A DNA stretch of 64,000 nucleotides from Brachynemurus nebulosus (lineage: Eukaryota; Arthropoda; Insecta; Neuroptera; Myrmeleontidae). Made by a program: the position numbers and the translations under genes. The notes under the pieces were generated by a model. It was not told where the DNA came from. It ran no database searches and saw only the letters and a program-made list of their open reading frames with translations. Where the stretch lies: assembly GCA_035578155.1 (NCBI GenBank), contig JAPWDM010000004.1, forward strand, positions 54,811,876 through 54,875,875. The letters are read 5' to 3'. This document shows, in pieces, positions 1 to 14,139 of the stretch (its first letter is position 1; each line of letters starts with the position of its first letter).

Positions 1-640
1 TCTAGCGGTGAAAATATTTTCGAAATCGGTTGAGTAGTTAATTTTTTAAAAATTTAAATTTTGAAAAAAGCCACTAAAAATGGCAAAAATGGCCAAAAAT
101 TTCGCTTCTAAAAATCGAACGTATCTGGCTGACAAACTCATCCACGCTTTTTGGACTTTTGGGACTATTGGGAAATCAAATGGAGGCGTGGTTTAATATT
201 TAGCCTACTCTGAGTAGTTTCTTTATTAGTCATCAGATGGCAGAAACTGACACTTAAGAAAATAGTGGCAATTTTGAATTGTCCGTTTTTATTTGAAAAC
301 CGTAAATTATTATGAAAAAATTAAAATAACTTTCAAGAAAATATACCCGTTTGTATTTTGCAACTTAAACAACATAAATTTTATGAATTATCAAAATCTA
401 ATAAACAAACCTTTGCCTACTGGCAGTAGTTATTTTTTTGACCACTAGTTCGCGTATTCAGTTTTTGCGATTCCCAATATTAATTTGTATAGTACATTTT
501 TCTATCGACACACAATGTGGCCAAAGTAGGTAAAAGAAGCAAAAATTATTTAGTTCTTTTATTGACTACAGAATAGTTATACGACAATATATTTTACTTA
601 TACTTGATATGTATTAATAAAATACTGCGTGTCCCACTAT
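1..640. other. Non-coding AT-rich DNA
   Basis: No coding signal is visible. The first 45 bases (TTTTCGAAATCGGTTGAGTA at about 18-37) match the tandem-unit core seen again near 55570, so the window opens in the tail of that dispersed repeat. The rest shows no recognisable feature. Confidence 0.5.
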
Positions 641-662
641 ACAGGGTGTCCCATAACGGTTA
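640..662 (+). mobile_element. Possible single mariner-like terminus
   Basis: TACAGGGTGTCCCATAACGG resembles the terminal inverted repeats of many insect Tc1/mariner MITEs (TA target followed by CAGGGTGTCC). I found no matching inverted end in the next few kilobases, so this would be a lone or truncated terminus. Confidence 0.25.
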
Positions 663-837
663 GTCAAGTGATTTCTCAAAAACTATTCGTCGGATGAATT
701 TTAAATTTACAGATCTTGTTTGACCCTAGGTTAAGGCTTTTTTCATGTAACTTAATTTCATTTCTGGTAACTGGTTTCTAGCCGCGAGGTATCAACTTAT
801 CAATTTTTGGCAACGAATTTCGATGATATATTCGATG

Positions 838-1030
<193 letters not shown>

Positions 1031-1078
1031 GAATTCGAGTCTTATCCATATTATCCATATGTTTTCCATTTTTAGGTT

Positions 1079-1260
1079 ACCCCTTGAAATTAACCGCCAG
1101 AATCGAAACTGACACCTATAACTGGGTTACTACAAACTATGTCTATGTTGAATTTCAAATTTTCAGGGTAAATATTTCCAGAGAAAATCGCCTGTGACAG
1201 ACGGATAAACACCGAAGTGATTCAATAAGTGTTTCGTTTTCCATTTTTCAAACGGAATAC
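1079..1260 (+). repeat. Dispersed repeat related to the 15.0 kb segment
   Basis: Shares spaced blocks with 14970-15110: the motif TTAAC(C/G)CCAGAATCGAAA and then GGATA(A/G)ACACCGAAGTGATT. Middle parts differ. The family is unidentified. The shared blocks are read directly from the sequence. Confidence 0.55.
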
Positions 1261-2778
1261 TAAAACAGCAGCTGGATGTAGGTATATACGCTTTATAATA
1301 TTAATATTAGCAGTATAGAAGCTTTTTCGTTAATTGAACTAATGAAAATTTACAATAAAAAAAGGAAAGTAAATTAAAACTATTGAAAAATATTAAACTT
1401 GAATATATAAATGGAAAAAAATTTTCATTGCATTAATAAATTTTTCCAGGATAGTTTCGACTCCTTGAATTTTTAAATTTAATATTGTAATGAAATTATA
1501 TATAATTGCAATTACATTGTTAAAACTGGAAATATGTACACATGATTTCCTTTTTGATTAACGTTGAATTTTGTGTTTAAATCTCCTTTAAACTATTGTG
1601 AAAGTTATTTTAATTTATTATGCTGCCAAACGTTTATTTCTTGTATTTCTTCCTTGGAAATACAGATTTACAGGACTTTTTGGTAGAAAAAATGCACAAC
1701 GATCGTTATTTACTGGATGACCGCTTTCGCTAGAGATTTACGATAAATATTATGAATTTGGTACTCAATATCAGTAACATTTTTGGTAAAGCTACAGACT
1801 GTTTATAAAGGAATCTATTTTGTTTAAAATACATTTAGGTATAGGTACAATAGTGTTTAGTGGGTATATATATTTCACCTTTATTGGTTATGTATCTGGA
1901 TCAGGATCGGGACAGACTGCTTGATCAGAACCAGAAATATATTCCTTAATAGAACTTTGAGCATATATGCCCAGATAAAAGCCGAAATTGGCTGCCTAAT
2001 TAGGGCTGGATTAGGCAGGCTGATCGGGGCCACAAAGATAGCCTACTTAGGGCCAAAATGCAAAAACGTTACATTGTTAATTCAACTTTGACTTGGTTGC
2101 TTGATCTGGACCTCACCTAAAGTCAGGAAAACCGAATCCGTGTCCTCTTCTAGCCCTACTAAACTTCTGCTTTGAAGGATTCAGCAAGTGATAGTAAAAA
2201 ATTTATTAAGTGCAATCTATTAGTTAATTTTCACTAATCTATTTTTGAGAGAGTGGTACTTGAAACTATAACGTCAAGTTAAGTCAATAACTGTTTTTTG
2301 TAACGTTTGTCACTAGTAAATATATACCCAACATATAGTACATGTCAGTGTTAGTAGTTGCTTTTTAAGATTTCTTTCTTAAAAATTAGTAACTACTTTT
2401 ACCAAGTAAATAGCTAATGTTTATTGTTGTTGGTATGACTTTTAAAATTTTCCCACGGTGACCAGATATTCTCCCGGAGTAGAAAGTAGCCTATATTTTT
2501 CTCCGTTGCCGCAGTTATCTCAACGAACAGTTTTATTTGAGACTTGAAAGCGATACAAATTAATGAAGAAACTTAATTTCGTGTTTATAATAAGAGTTAG
2601 AATGTCATATATTTCTGTATGAAAAATACGAATCATTCTGCTGATTGTATCTAAAAATTCAAATAGAACATTTCTGCCTAAAGACTTAATAAAATAATTT
2701 CTAAAAGTAGGTACAGGGAATAATATTCAAGAATAAAATAATCGAATTTAAAAATGCAAGATATATGCAACCTCCTGA
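1261..2778. other. Non-coding stretch with no recognised feature
   Basis: AT-rich and without a credible coding region. A slightly GC-richer patch at about 1890-2160 contains several short Asp/Gly-like runs in translation, but no family is recognisable. Confidence 0.4.
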
Positions 2779-2782
2779 TTAA

Positions 2783-2936
2783 CACCTTGGTAGTCATTAT
2801 CTGTAATGACAAAACGCCCAACTGGTAGACTATTTTGACAGCCAATACCTTTATATGAAATTACTGATGTCCTATGACGTGGGGTGAGTTATTAAGGTTT
2901 CACTTGACGTCTTAAACGTCAATGATCGTCAATGTG
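2783..2936. mobile_element. piggyBac-type MITE, TTAA flanks
   Basis: The 154 bp element is bounded by TTAA at 2779-2782 and 2937-2940. Termini are CACCTTGGTAGTCATT on the left and, read inward from the right, CACATTGACGATCATTG. A TTAA target duplication with CAC(C/A)TTG-type ends is the signature of piggyBac-derived non-autonomous elements. There is no coding capacity. Confidence 0.6.
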
Positions 2937-2940
2937 TTAA

Positions 2941-3666
2941 CATTTCTAATATTTGCTTTATATACTTATATTTTGTTGTTTTTAGAGAATGTATTTTTTA
3001 TTTTGATTATCTAGGTAGGTGTGCAAAAGTTTTCCATCAAAATTTAAAATTTATGTTTCCATATAGGCAGCGTGCAAAGTATAGGGGGGGGGGACAATTA
3101 AATCGATTGCAGCGTGAGTAGTGGAGAAAGCAAGCATTAATACGGGCTCATATGTGTTTGTTTATAGTATAATAAAAAATATTAAATAAAAATATTTACA
3201 TTGATTCACTTTGATTATAAAAGCAGTTGCAACTAATATGTCATTCCTTATTGATCTGTCAACAGTATTAACGTCTACACGTCAATCCATAAATACAGAA
3301 TTAAAAATATTTGATGTATTTTAACTCACATAGTCACATGAAACAATGTTTCATAAGGAGTTAAAGTTATTGATGTTTGTCTTATGACTCTACATTCAAC
3401 TAAATGACATGCCAGCATTTCTTAATTCTCGAATTTCCCTGACGTGCTTCACCGGCACCAGCAACTTTTTCCTCTGCAAAGTCCGAGGTTGGAAGGAAAT
3501 ACTGCCTTGATAATTATATCCATATTAACGTCGAAAATTGTTTAATTACTTTTTTAATATAACTGTTATACTTCATCCAGTATTTTATTGTTCAAACTGA
3601 ACAAATCAAATTGTTCAAATTTATTTATAAAAGAATTTGTTTCAAATTTATTTATTTCCACGGTTA
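2941..3666. other. Non-coding stretch with no recognised feature
   Basis: AT-rich DNA with a short G run (about 3086-3093). No gene, RNA or repeat could be supported. Confidence 0.4.
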
Positions 3667-3674
3667 CCATTATT

Positions 3675-4088
3675 CAGTGACGTAGTTGAGATGACTGGCG
3701 CCCCTGGCGAGAATTAAAAGTAGCGCGCCTCTTTGATAAAAAAAGAGGAAGGGGTCAGTAAATTAAAAAATCCGCTCTCTACCCACAATCAAATCATATG
3801 TCTCTTCTCCCCTTTTGTCCAAACTACAGCCACTTGGGCTTCTGGGTATAACTCATCGAACTTCACGGAATTACGCGATAACGACGCCCAGTTCCATTGT
3901 TTTCCAGACTTGTAGAAATACCAGAAATCTTTTTACTTTCAACTTATAGCCTAGTTTAAGACTAGCCAGTGTAGCCATATATCTTAATTGTTATTTGATC
4001 TCAGTCTATGTTTTTAAAGATTAAGCGAAACCTTCGCGGCGGTGCCCCTGGCGGGGGCCAGCCCTACCTCCCGCTTGCTACGTCACTG
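3675..4088. mobile_element. hAT-type MITE with perfect 8 bp TSD
   Basis: The 414 bp element is flanked by CCATTATT at 3667-3674 and 4089-4096. Ends are CAGTGACGTAGTTGAG and, inward from the right, CAGTGACGTAGCAAGCG. An 8 bp duplication and CAGTG ends fit the hAT superfamily. A 60-codon open frame (3733-3915) lies inside but resembles no transposase that I know and is probably chance. Confidence 0.82.
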
Positions 4089-4860
4089 CCATTATTTATA
4101 TTCGTTAATGAGCCCGGAAAAATGTATATTATAGATGTCATTGCCATCACGCACCCAGCCTATTTTAAAAATCCAAAATTAATTAAATTAGCGATACATA
4201 TTTATTGAAAAGAATACAAAAAACGCCGTGAGCAGCGGAGCCCCATCACGGAAGTCGAATTTTTCCTTTCATCTTTGGTATTGAGTGTCTACAAGCGAAA
4301 TGTAATTGAAAGTCCACAAACGATTTATCATTTTGGTGGTTTCAAAACTGATGATGAGTGTCCGGTTGATCGGGGCTTTAAAAAAAAGGTTTTAAGTTTT
4401 TAATGGCTGAATCTCAGTAAATTTCAATTGTGTGCCGATAGCAGTTAACAGGGAAAAAGCCAAAACAATTCGTACGAGGGCATTCCTACCCATGCTTATC
4501 CGCCAATTGCCTTTATCTTCTATTTTTAAATATTAAAAAAGGAACTAAAACAGTAAACTGGAAGGCCTTTATGAAGATATTTTTTCTTTCCAAAAAAATC
4601 CAAAATTTCTATTTTATAAATAATAAAAATCCAAAATTCCTAATTTATAAATAAACAGTGACTTTAATAACATTTTTAAATTACTTAATATATATGTATT
4701 TCGTTTGTTAAAAAATTATATTCACTTTTTTTTAAATTTTTTAACATTACTATTCGCCTACTTGTATTTAGAATAAAAATAATGCATTTAAAACACATTT
4801 AACAATAGCATTCAATTCCGATGTAAGAATGGGAGAAGTGGGGGGAAAAGTAACGTGGAC

Positions 4861-5440
4861 TCCCTAAAAGGTACTAGCTGGATACTAACTGAATACACGT
4901 AGAAAATTTCAGCCCTCTAGGTTTCCTTAGAGAGTCTCTAGACGTGTTAGAAAACAAGCAAAAAAATTAAGGAAATATTGGCGTAAAAATCGTGGGGGTA
5001 AGGGTTAAAATTTGAAAACCCAAAAAACAGTGTCTGGCTATTAGCTTAACCTGTACACAAAATTTCAGCCCTCTAAGTTTATTTGGGAAGATTATGACCC
5101 GAACGAAACTGTTAAAAAACAAGGAAAATCACGTTCTTTTTGGTATAAAAATGGTGGGGGTAGTGGTTAAAATTCGAAACCCCGAAAAGGCACCCCTTGA
5201 TAATAACTCAATCCGAATACAAAATTTCAGCCCTCTAGGTTTATTTGGGTGACCTGTGCGAGTGGTACAAACTTCGAAAACGTCGAAAATGCATGAAATT
5301 GTAGCTTAAAATGAGGTGGGTGGGGGTAAAATATTAAAACCTCCAAAAGGCACAACCTAGGTACGAACTTTATGAACACACCAAATTTCAACCCTCTACG
5401 TTAATTCTGAGGAGCTGGGGGCGTGTTAGATCCAGCGAAA
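4861..5440 (+). repeat. Diverged internal tandem units, about 160 bp
   Basis: Four successive blocks inside copy A share AAATTTCA(G/A)CCCTCTA followed by a GTGGGGGTA(A/G) motif and a CC(A/C)AAAAGGCAC-like junction (cores at about 4900, 5060, 5225 and 5385). The same blocks recur in copy B, so the duplication predates dispersal of the repeat. Confidence 0.65.
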
Positions 5441-5727
5441 ATCGTTTCTCCCCCCTCTACTCCCACCAAATCATCCTAGGAAGCTGAATTTTGGATATGT
5501 TGTAGATAATTGAGCGAAATAGTATTCCCAACCGGTTTGGAAAAGTTTTATTGGTTTTACGCCTCCCCCCCCACCACCCCTTTAAAGTTTGGGTCGGATC
5601 CAAAATTTACCCAAAATTTGACCCCACTTTGACAGTATTGTTGTGCATCGGAATGAGCCCCATTTACCAAATTTGAGCTCTTAACTTCCATAGGGGGGCC
5701 CTACACATATTAAAAGGTAGCGGGAAA

Positions 5728-6487
<760 letters not shown>

Positions 6488-6565
<78 letters not shown>
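6488..6565. repeat. (TA)n tract, right of palindrome
   Basis: Pure TA run between the palindrome end and the conserved tail of copy A. Confidence 0.95.
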
Positions 6566-6567
<2 letters not shown>

Positions 6568-6697
6568 GACATTTTTTTTCTACCTATTCGTGTTCTACGG
6601 GTCCGAAGACGGATAGTGCCCCTACTCTCGCCTCTCGCCGTTCTTGTCGTATAGACTGTATTAGTCTAATTTTTCAAGGAAAAATTCGACTAAAAAC

Positions 6698-8090
6698 ACA
6701 CACCAAAGTAACTATGGTATTTAAATCACAAACACCTGACTGCATCAATATATTTTTGCAATGTCTGATGTCATGGCAGTCATAAATTTTATATTTATAA
6801 TAAATTTTATATGTTTTACTCACATCTTGTAATGTTTACTCTGCCTTCGTCTATTACTGAACGCAATCTCAAGATCAAGAATTTTTATTAGAACCGGCAT
6901 TTTATTATCAAAACATTTAATTTTTTCATCAGTTTTATCGACTTTTTGTATTTATTTTGTTTTGATTTTGAATTTAATATCAATTCCATAAAAATTATTT
7001 TTATTGCTAAATATCAATGTAAATATTCACATGTCGATTCAATCGATCACGTGTTTGCATTCTAAGTTCGTTCAAGCGTATAAGTAATTATTATAGGTAA
7101 AAAAAGGTTAAATTGTTATCAGTTGCGTTGTTATTACGTAATATATTTTAATCAATAATTTAAAAATAAACATAAAGGTTTGAAAGTACCTACATAACAT
7201 CTTTTTATTAGAAATTTTATACTTCGTTGTTTTCCTGTAAATGTTAAAAAGTGATGACGAAAAAAAAAACTGTGTTTTGGCACTTATTTACGTAAACGTC
7301 AAAGGGATTGTCCGTATAGTGCGTCACGCGCTAGCAAAGAAAAGGGTATTCAGAAAAGTGTGACCGAATGTCATAATTGAAAATATTTTTAGAAATAATT
7401 TTTTGATCTATAAATATTTTCATTAATCAAATTTTCTTTAACATGCCTTAACTGAAATAGCACTACTAAAGCATTTTTAAATCAACAGTTTATTTTATTG
7501 GTTTATAATTTATTCTAGATCGTTTTTATATCGAGTTTAAACGATCGTTGATTTCTGGACGTATTCGAAACGTGTTTCACACACCACCTCAGCGTTCACT
7601 ACAATTATTTGTACTCGAACTAATATAATAAAGAAGTAAAGTTTGTGACTTTGCTACTGACTGAGCTAATCTCGAGAACTACTCATTCGATTTAAAAAAA
7701 AAAATTTCATTAGAGGATCGGTGATAATTTAACTTTGCTCCATTACAAATGACTACATTATTCTGCTGGTCTCTAAACTCCAAAAAGGGCCCAAAGTAAA
7801 TGCCTGGACAGTTCGTTACCAAAATTTGCTCAACTAATACTGAGATAATGAAAAAAGGGCTTTACATTAAAATTTGTTCCTAGTGACCTAGGGTTCCAGA
7901 AAGGACCTAAAATAAAGGACTGGAAGAACCTTGCTAAAATATTATTGAGATTCCAAAACAAATTAATACAAGTTCAGAAATGTTTTGAGCCCTGAGACTT
8001 CAAAAAGGGTTCGAAACTATAGTTTCCCAAAAATTATCAGCAAAGGAATCTACCAAAAGGTTTCAAAGTATGAAAACTAGATACGTTATT
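6698..8090. other. Non-coding stretch
   Basis: No coding region is recognisable. From about 7660 to 8090 there are loosely repeated phrases (CCAAAAAGGGCCC, TTCCAGAAAGGACC, CTTCAAAAAGGGTTC) that suggest an old diverged tandem array. Confidence 0.35.
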
Positions 8091-8360
8091 TAAATATGAA
8101 TATATCTATTTTAGAGCATTGGGCGAGGGGAGCGAAACACTATAGGAAATTTATTTTATAAAGAATTTCGGGTTAGAATTGACCCTCACGACTATTAAAT
8201 AGGATTGAAACTAAACAGCTGGACTAATCGGGACAATATTTTATGAAAATTTATATATATATATTTATACGATTACTTTAGAGTCGTTTGGTTGAGCGAA
8301 GCGAAGTACTATAAGGAAGTGATTTTACACCAAATTTCAGAATATCAAATTTTAATGAAC
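8090..8360 (+). repeat. Dispersed repeat with GAGCGAAGCGAAG core
   Basis: Two adjacent units, at about 8115-8150 and 8281-8350, carry (TTTTAGAG)...G(A/C)G(A/C)GAAGCGAAG-type blocks. The second continues into TTTCAGAATATCAAATT. The reverse complement of this block is at about 16725-16805, so it is a dispersed family. Confidence 0.5.
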
Positions 8361-10473
8361 ATGTGATCAAAACATTCATCAGTGCTATCAAACCGTTCTG
8401 TCTTCAACTAGTTGTATTAATACGTAGACATACTCCCAAAAAGAGCTTCTAATTTCACCATCAGAGATACGATTGAAAGCCTTTGCATTACCATTTCTAA
8501 GCAGTAGAAAAACTTCTTTACTAACTTTCTAAAAAAAATTACTTAACTTTTAAATTGATTACAAAGATCGACTAAATAGCAAGAAAATTTTCTTTAAAGT
8601 TCAAAACAATGAAAGAATTGGTTTTTTGTATGTGTGTTTTTATTTTTTGTTCATTCTTAACCTGTGAGGTCGCATCTGTAACCAAAATGTAATTATTTTT
8701 GTGTGTTAAATCATTTTAGCATATTTTTGTTTTCAAGCTTGTAAAATCTTGTAATTTAATAATTTCTACTAAGTTGAACTGCCGTCTAATGAAGAAAGTC
8801 TGAATAAAGTATCGAGAGCTGTTTGAGTAAGTACCATTGTCAACATTTTTTTAAAATTGTTAATGACATTATTATTAGAATCAGTCATTATGTCTTTGGG
8901 TTAAATTTATAATTAAATAATAAATTTTGGCGTACTGCATATTGCACATTTCAAAAAAATATCACGAATATTATACGGAAATATAATTTCAAGATTCATA
9001 TATTACAATTTATATATATTATAATTTATATATTAATTCTTTACGACCCAGAAATATTTTCACTAGCTATTGTTGATTCTCCCAATGTGTCTTCACCAAA
9101 TAAGAATTGAATTTCTGCCTAAAATATTAATAACAATCGGACAAAAATAGAACCAAATAACCGAAGAGGGAGTAAATAAGCGGAACTACAGAAAGGACCT
9201 GACGTGACAATGAATGCAATAATTAAGAAAGTAATAGCAAATAATAAACAAATATGGAATACCAAAAAGTAACGCTCAAATCTATTAATATTATAAAATT
9301 ATTAAAGGTAGTAGCAATATCAGTAATAAAATTAATAAAATTATAGGATATTACAAGCAAGACTGGACTTGACTAAAATCACTGATCTGCTAAAGGTTAA
9401 AATATATTTCAATTTATAGTTTCTAATAATACATTTCAAACGAAAATTCAATTTTGAAGTTTCCCGTTTGATATTTAAGTGAGTGATTGATATCGAACAC
9501 AAAATTGTTATATATTTCGAGTTATTTAAGGAGAAAGAGTAAATTAAGTTAGTCAACAAATTAACCAAATATCAGCGTATACCAACATTAAACAAATTAA
9601 ACTAAATATTTTCAATAATACCAGGAAAAACCAGTCAACATATCTAAAAATATGTTATTAAGTTACACGGTACAGTACAGGAAAAACGATGTCTATTTAT
9701 AGACAGGTGATTGATGCATTAGCAGGAAATGCATTCCCATTTCATGTATCCAGTAGTGCAGATGTACTTACAATATGTATGTACCTAAAAGTATACGTAC
9801 ATGTATATTGTATAAATAGCAACTTTTACAATACATTATTATATTAATGCACATCTTTACATATATTAGGTGTTTCCAATTTATCCATTTTCTAAAACAC
9901 ACCCTTCTCTGATGAACATCAAATCTGTCAATCTATCTATCTATCTATCTGTATATAATATTATAGGGCTGGCCCAAGGGCGGTGCAGCACACAAGCCTC
10001 CGAGCTACAGATTGATTTTGTAAAGTCAAAATGGGACCTTTAAATAACTATTGATTTATTTAACGAAACTAAAATTTATCGTGGAGTTTTGCAATCCAGA
10101 GTTATGTATTAAAATATTTATTTAAAAATATCTAATTGAACTGTATCCAAATTCAGAAAACTATATTAACTTTATCGATTCAACTATTATCGTTGTATTT
10201 ACAGAAAGTTCTTTTTCACAACTGAAGATATAAAATATTACTTCAAAGCTACGCTGCTAATCAAAATCGACTTACTTCTTCAGTAATTTTATTCATAAAT
10301 TTTCTATATCAAAAGTAGTAAAATCACAGCCATTTTGTATCAAAAGTAGCAAGGTCACTGCAATTCTACACCAAAGGCGAATTACGAAAACGAAATAAAA
10401 ATCGCATATAAAGTAACCTTAGAATATAAAAAACGAGAGCAGGATAATTTTTTCAATCACTTTGTGATTTTTA
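8361..10473. other. Long non-coding stretch
   Basis: AT-rich. It contains a short (CTAT)n run at 9932-9950 and, at about 9963, GGGCTGGCCCAAGGGCGGTG, which resembles the terminus of some hAT MITEs (CAGGGCCGGCCCAAGG class) but has no partner end that I could find. No gene is supported. Confidence 0.35.
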
Positions 10474-11054
10474 ACCTTTAATTAAGTGTATCGTAATCCA
10501 TTTTTTTGAACGAATTCAAACTATAATTTTTTTAAATGAAATCAACATCATTTGAAAGAATATGATGTGAAAAATTATTTAAAAAAATGGTTGCCAGCTC
10601 TCAATCGGACGCAACCTCTAGGTTGCCAGATGTTAGCAGGTATATTGCTGTTAATTATTTGCGGTCACGTGTTTTTTGAGAAAATTAAATACTAAATTAA
10701 AGTTTCATTTTTTCTGAACACGATAATACATGGTTGCCTGCGAAAAAATAGCCGCAAGTTGTGGTTGCTTTTTTTATTAATTACTCTCTTATCGCATCTC
10801 AGGTTCAACCATTGAAAAAATTTATACTTTTTTTTTTTTTTAAATGGATTAGGGACCGATTAACGGCTTTGGTCAAAAATTTATACTTATTGATCAATCA
10901 AGGCAATGAAATATGTATTTCGTTCATATTGATTACATTAAAAAACTTAAAATTTTAATAATATTTTTATTAAAAAATACAAATCATATTTTTTTTTACA
11001 AATATATAATTTACCAAAAAAAAAAACATTATTTTAATTCAATTAAATTATTGT

Positions 11055-11372
11055 TTATTTATCACCATTATTATCATCATTATTGTCATTGTATACTTCG
11101 TCTAAATTATAATCAATTTCTTCCGAATCTTCAGAGCTTTCGTCTGTGTTAGAAGTTTCATCCGTGCCTTCTCCGTCTTCTTTTGACACGGATAAAATGT
11201 CTCCGACTGTCATTGCTGTCGGGTCACAAATAAACCATGTCGGTTTCAAAATGCCATCAATTACTGACCAACCACAATCCTGTGCGTTAAATGTCACACA
11301 ACGTGTATCCGTTGCATTTTCGAATTGATAAAAATTGTTCGCAATACTTTCTACTCTAAAGACTTCCAGCAC
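11055..11372 (-). CDS. Acidic-tailed ORF inside palindrome, unknown
   Basis: The open frame is 105 codons. Residues about 1-60 are of mixed composition with Cys/Trp (a CGW at about 33-35, a TWFIC at about 45-49). The C-terminal 45 residues are very rich in Asp, Glu, Ser and Asn and end at a stop at 11055. An inverted partial copy of the acidic tail is in the right arm on the plus strand (about 11578-11649), still readable as the same peptide pattern (EDSEEI, then NDNND, then NGD). Duplication in both arms suggests it is the 3' end of the element's own gene, perhaps a transposase tail. No family is recognised and the start is uncertain because upstream sequence is lost. Confidence 0.4.
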   Translation of the reverse strand: MLEVFRVESIANNFYQFENATDTRCVTFNAQDCGWSVIDGILKPTWFICDPTAMTVGDILSVSKEDGEGTDETSNTDESSEDSEEIDYNLDEVYNDNNDDNNGDK

Positions 11373-11638
11373 GGTAGAATCAGTTTAGAGTCAATGCTAG
11401 TTACTTTTTTTAAAAATTTTTCGTTATTTCTTGTAGATGAATATTTTTTTTTGTAATCTCTGATATCCAGCGTTGTTTACATAATTACATTTTTTGACAT
11501 CATACATGAGAGAAGTGAATTCTTGGAAAACATTAATTTTTTTTTCATTAATAATGTCAATTACCTACATCAGTCAATGAAGATTCGGAAGAAATTAATT
11601 CTAATTTAGAAGAAGAATACAATGACAATAATGATAAT

Positions 11639-11700
11639 AATGGTGATACCACAGACCAATGAACATATTATATTGTTCATTGGTCTGTGGTATCACCATT
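11639..11700. repeat. 27 bp-stem perfect hairpin at element terminus
   Basis: The left stem AATGGTGATACCACAGACCA continues through ATGAACA. The loop is TATTATAT and the right stem is the exact complement. The stem joins 11 bases of flanking palindrome sequence (AATGGTGATAC) to the first 16 bases of the inserted element (CACAGACCAATGAACA), so the right half is an inverted copy that includes host flank. Confidence 0.9.
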
Positions 11701-12080
11701 GTAATTGAGGCAACGAGTTACGACCAAGCTACGACCTTAATAGTATTCTGTTATATGGTAATGGATTGGTAGTAGTAGTATTTTTTTTTTAAAATAATTA
11801 TTGTCAAAATATAATATTGATAATAAAATTTTACTTTTTTGAGAAGAAACTGCAAGATTTTGAAAGAAAAAAGTGGTATTCGCTTTATTTTCAAAATACG
11901 TACGTATACAAATTATGTCCTGCAATAATTAATTATAGTCGCATTTGCTCAAAAATTGACATTATATTATTTCATTAAATTTCAGCCGTCTCACCCTTGT
12001 TACCTGCTTCAAAAAAATGCCTAGAAACTGGCTTTACGCTTTGTCAAGTAATATAATATAATCGTGTTCATTGGTCTGTG
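11650..12080. mobile_element. 431 bp DNA transposon, 8 bp TSD
   Basis: Flanked by GGTGATAC at 11642-11649 and 12081-12088. Ends are CACAGACCAATGAACA and its perfect complement. Removing the element plus one TSD restores continuity with the left arm of the surrounding palindrome (AATGGTGATA followed by an AATAAACA-type sequence). An 8 bp duplication suggests hAT or P type, but the terminus is not a classic hAT one. No coding capacity was recognised (an open frame at 11737-11925 is AT-rich noise). Confidence 0.78.
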
Positions 12081-12529
12081 GGTGATACATAATAAACATT
12101 AATTGAATTGAATTAATAATTTTTTTTTTTTTTTTGGTTAATTAAGAATTTGTAAAAAAAATATGGTCTGTATTTTTTAATAAAAAAATTACCAAAACTG
12201 TAATTATTTTAATGTAATTAATATGAATGAAATATAATATATTCCATTGCCTTGATTGATCAATAAGGCAACCATGTATTATCGTCTTCAGAAAAACAAA
12301 TTTTTATTTAGAATTTAATTTTCTCAGAAAACACGTGTCCGCAAATTATTAACAACAACACACTTGTTAACATCTGGCAACCTAGAGGTTGCGGCCGATT
12401 GAGAGATGGCTACCACCCTTTTTATCATTTTTCACATCATTTTCTTTCAAATGACGTTGATTTCATTTAAAAAAAATTATAGTTGGAATTCGTTCAAAAA
12501 AATGGATTAAAATATACTTAATTAAAGGT

Positions 12530-12830
12530 ACTTACGGCTAATTTTCGATAGGCAACCCGGGAGCGATGCATTACATTGCCATTAAGGAATCATTTAAATT
12601 AAGTTTCATTAAAAAAAGAAATACCTGCAGCAATCAGCTGCGGGATCTTAGACTACTACTATTTGCTCAGAATTATTAGAACTACCTTTGCTCAGATTTA
12701 TCAGAACTACCAGAAATCCTTGTTTAGGTCACCTTATCCCTGACTGCACAAATAAGTGCAATGTAAACCTAGAAGAGCAATAAATTGCTATATTGTTGGA
12801 TGAAATTTATGAAATCTATTTCAAAGGCAG
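12530..12830. other. Short non-coding spacer
   Basis: Has a local duplication (TTTGCTCAGA(A/T)TTATYAGAACTACC twice at about 12660-12715). No gene is seen. Confidence 0.4.
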
Positions 12831-13767
<937 letters not shown>

Positions 13768-14139
13768 CGTCGACAGCGAAGCTGAATCATTTTTGTTAGT
13801 TGACAGTTCTTTGAGTTAAATTGCTTTTAGGCAAGAAATTTGAATTGTAGAAAACACAAATTTATTCAGAAAAAATATAAAACTCAAGTGTAATATGGTA
13901 AGACAATTTAACGAATAAAATAAATTAGTATAATACATATTATTATTTAATACACTGTTACTATGGCTCTGAAATCAGTTAAATTTACCATTACGAATTT
14001 TTGTCTCGTTTTTATCGTGTTAACCTACAGTAAAATGACCAATGAAATGTTTTGTACCATTTTTTCGCTGTAAAAATCTGTTCCAACTTTTTTCCCATGA
14101 TAAAACTGAAAAAACGACAATATTCTTATATAATTTAAA

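Larger units (their letters stand above)
10474..12529. mobile_element. 2.06 kb palindromic element
   Basis: The left arm begins ACCTTTAATTAAGTGTATCG and the right arm ends with its complement. Arms share blocks such as the CCATTTTTTTGAACGAATTC region and the GCAACCTAGAGGTTGC dyad region (about 10605-10635 and 12380-12400). The left arm carries about 130 extra bases (about 10742-10875). The right arm carries a 431 bp insertion (11650-12080). Both arms contain the 3' end of one small acidic coding region in opposite orientations, so the palindrome arose by inverted duplication of an element end that included coding DNA. Confidence 0.75.

Noticed and set aside
3733..3915. 60-codon ORF inside a hAT MITE
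   Set aside because: Short, no transposase motif, within a 414 bp non-autonomous element.
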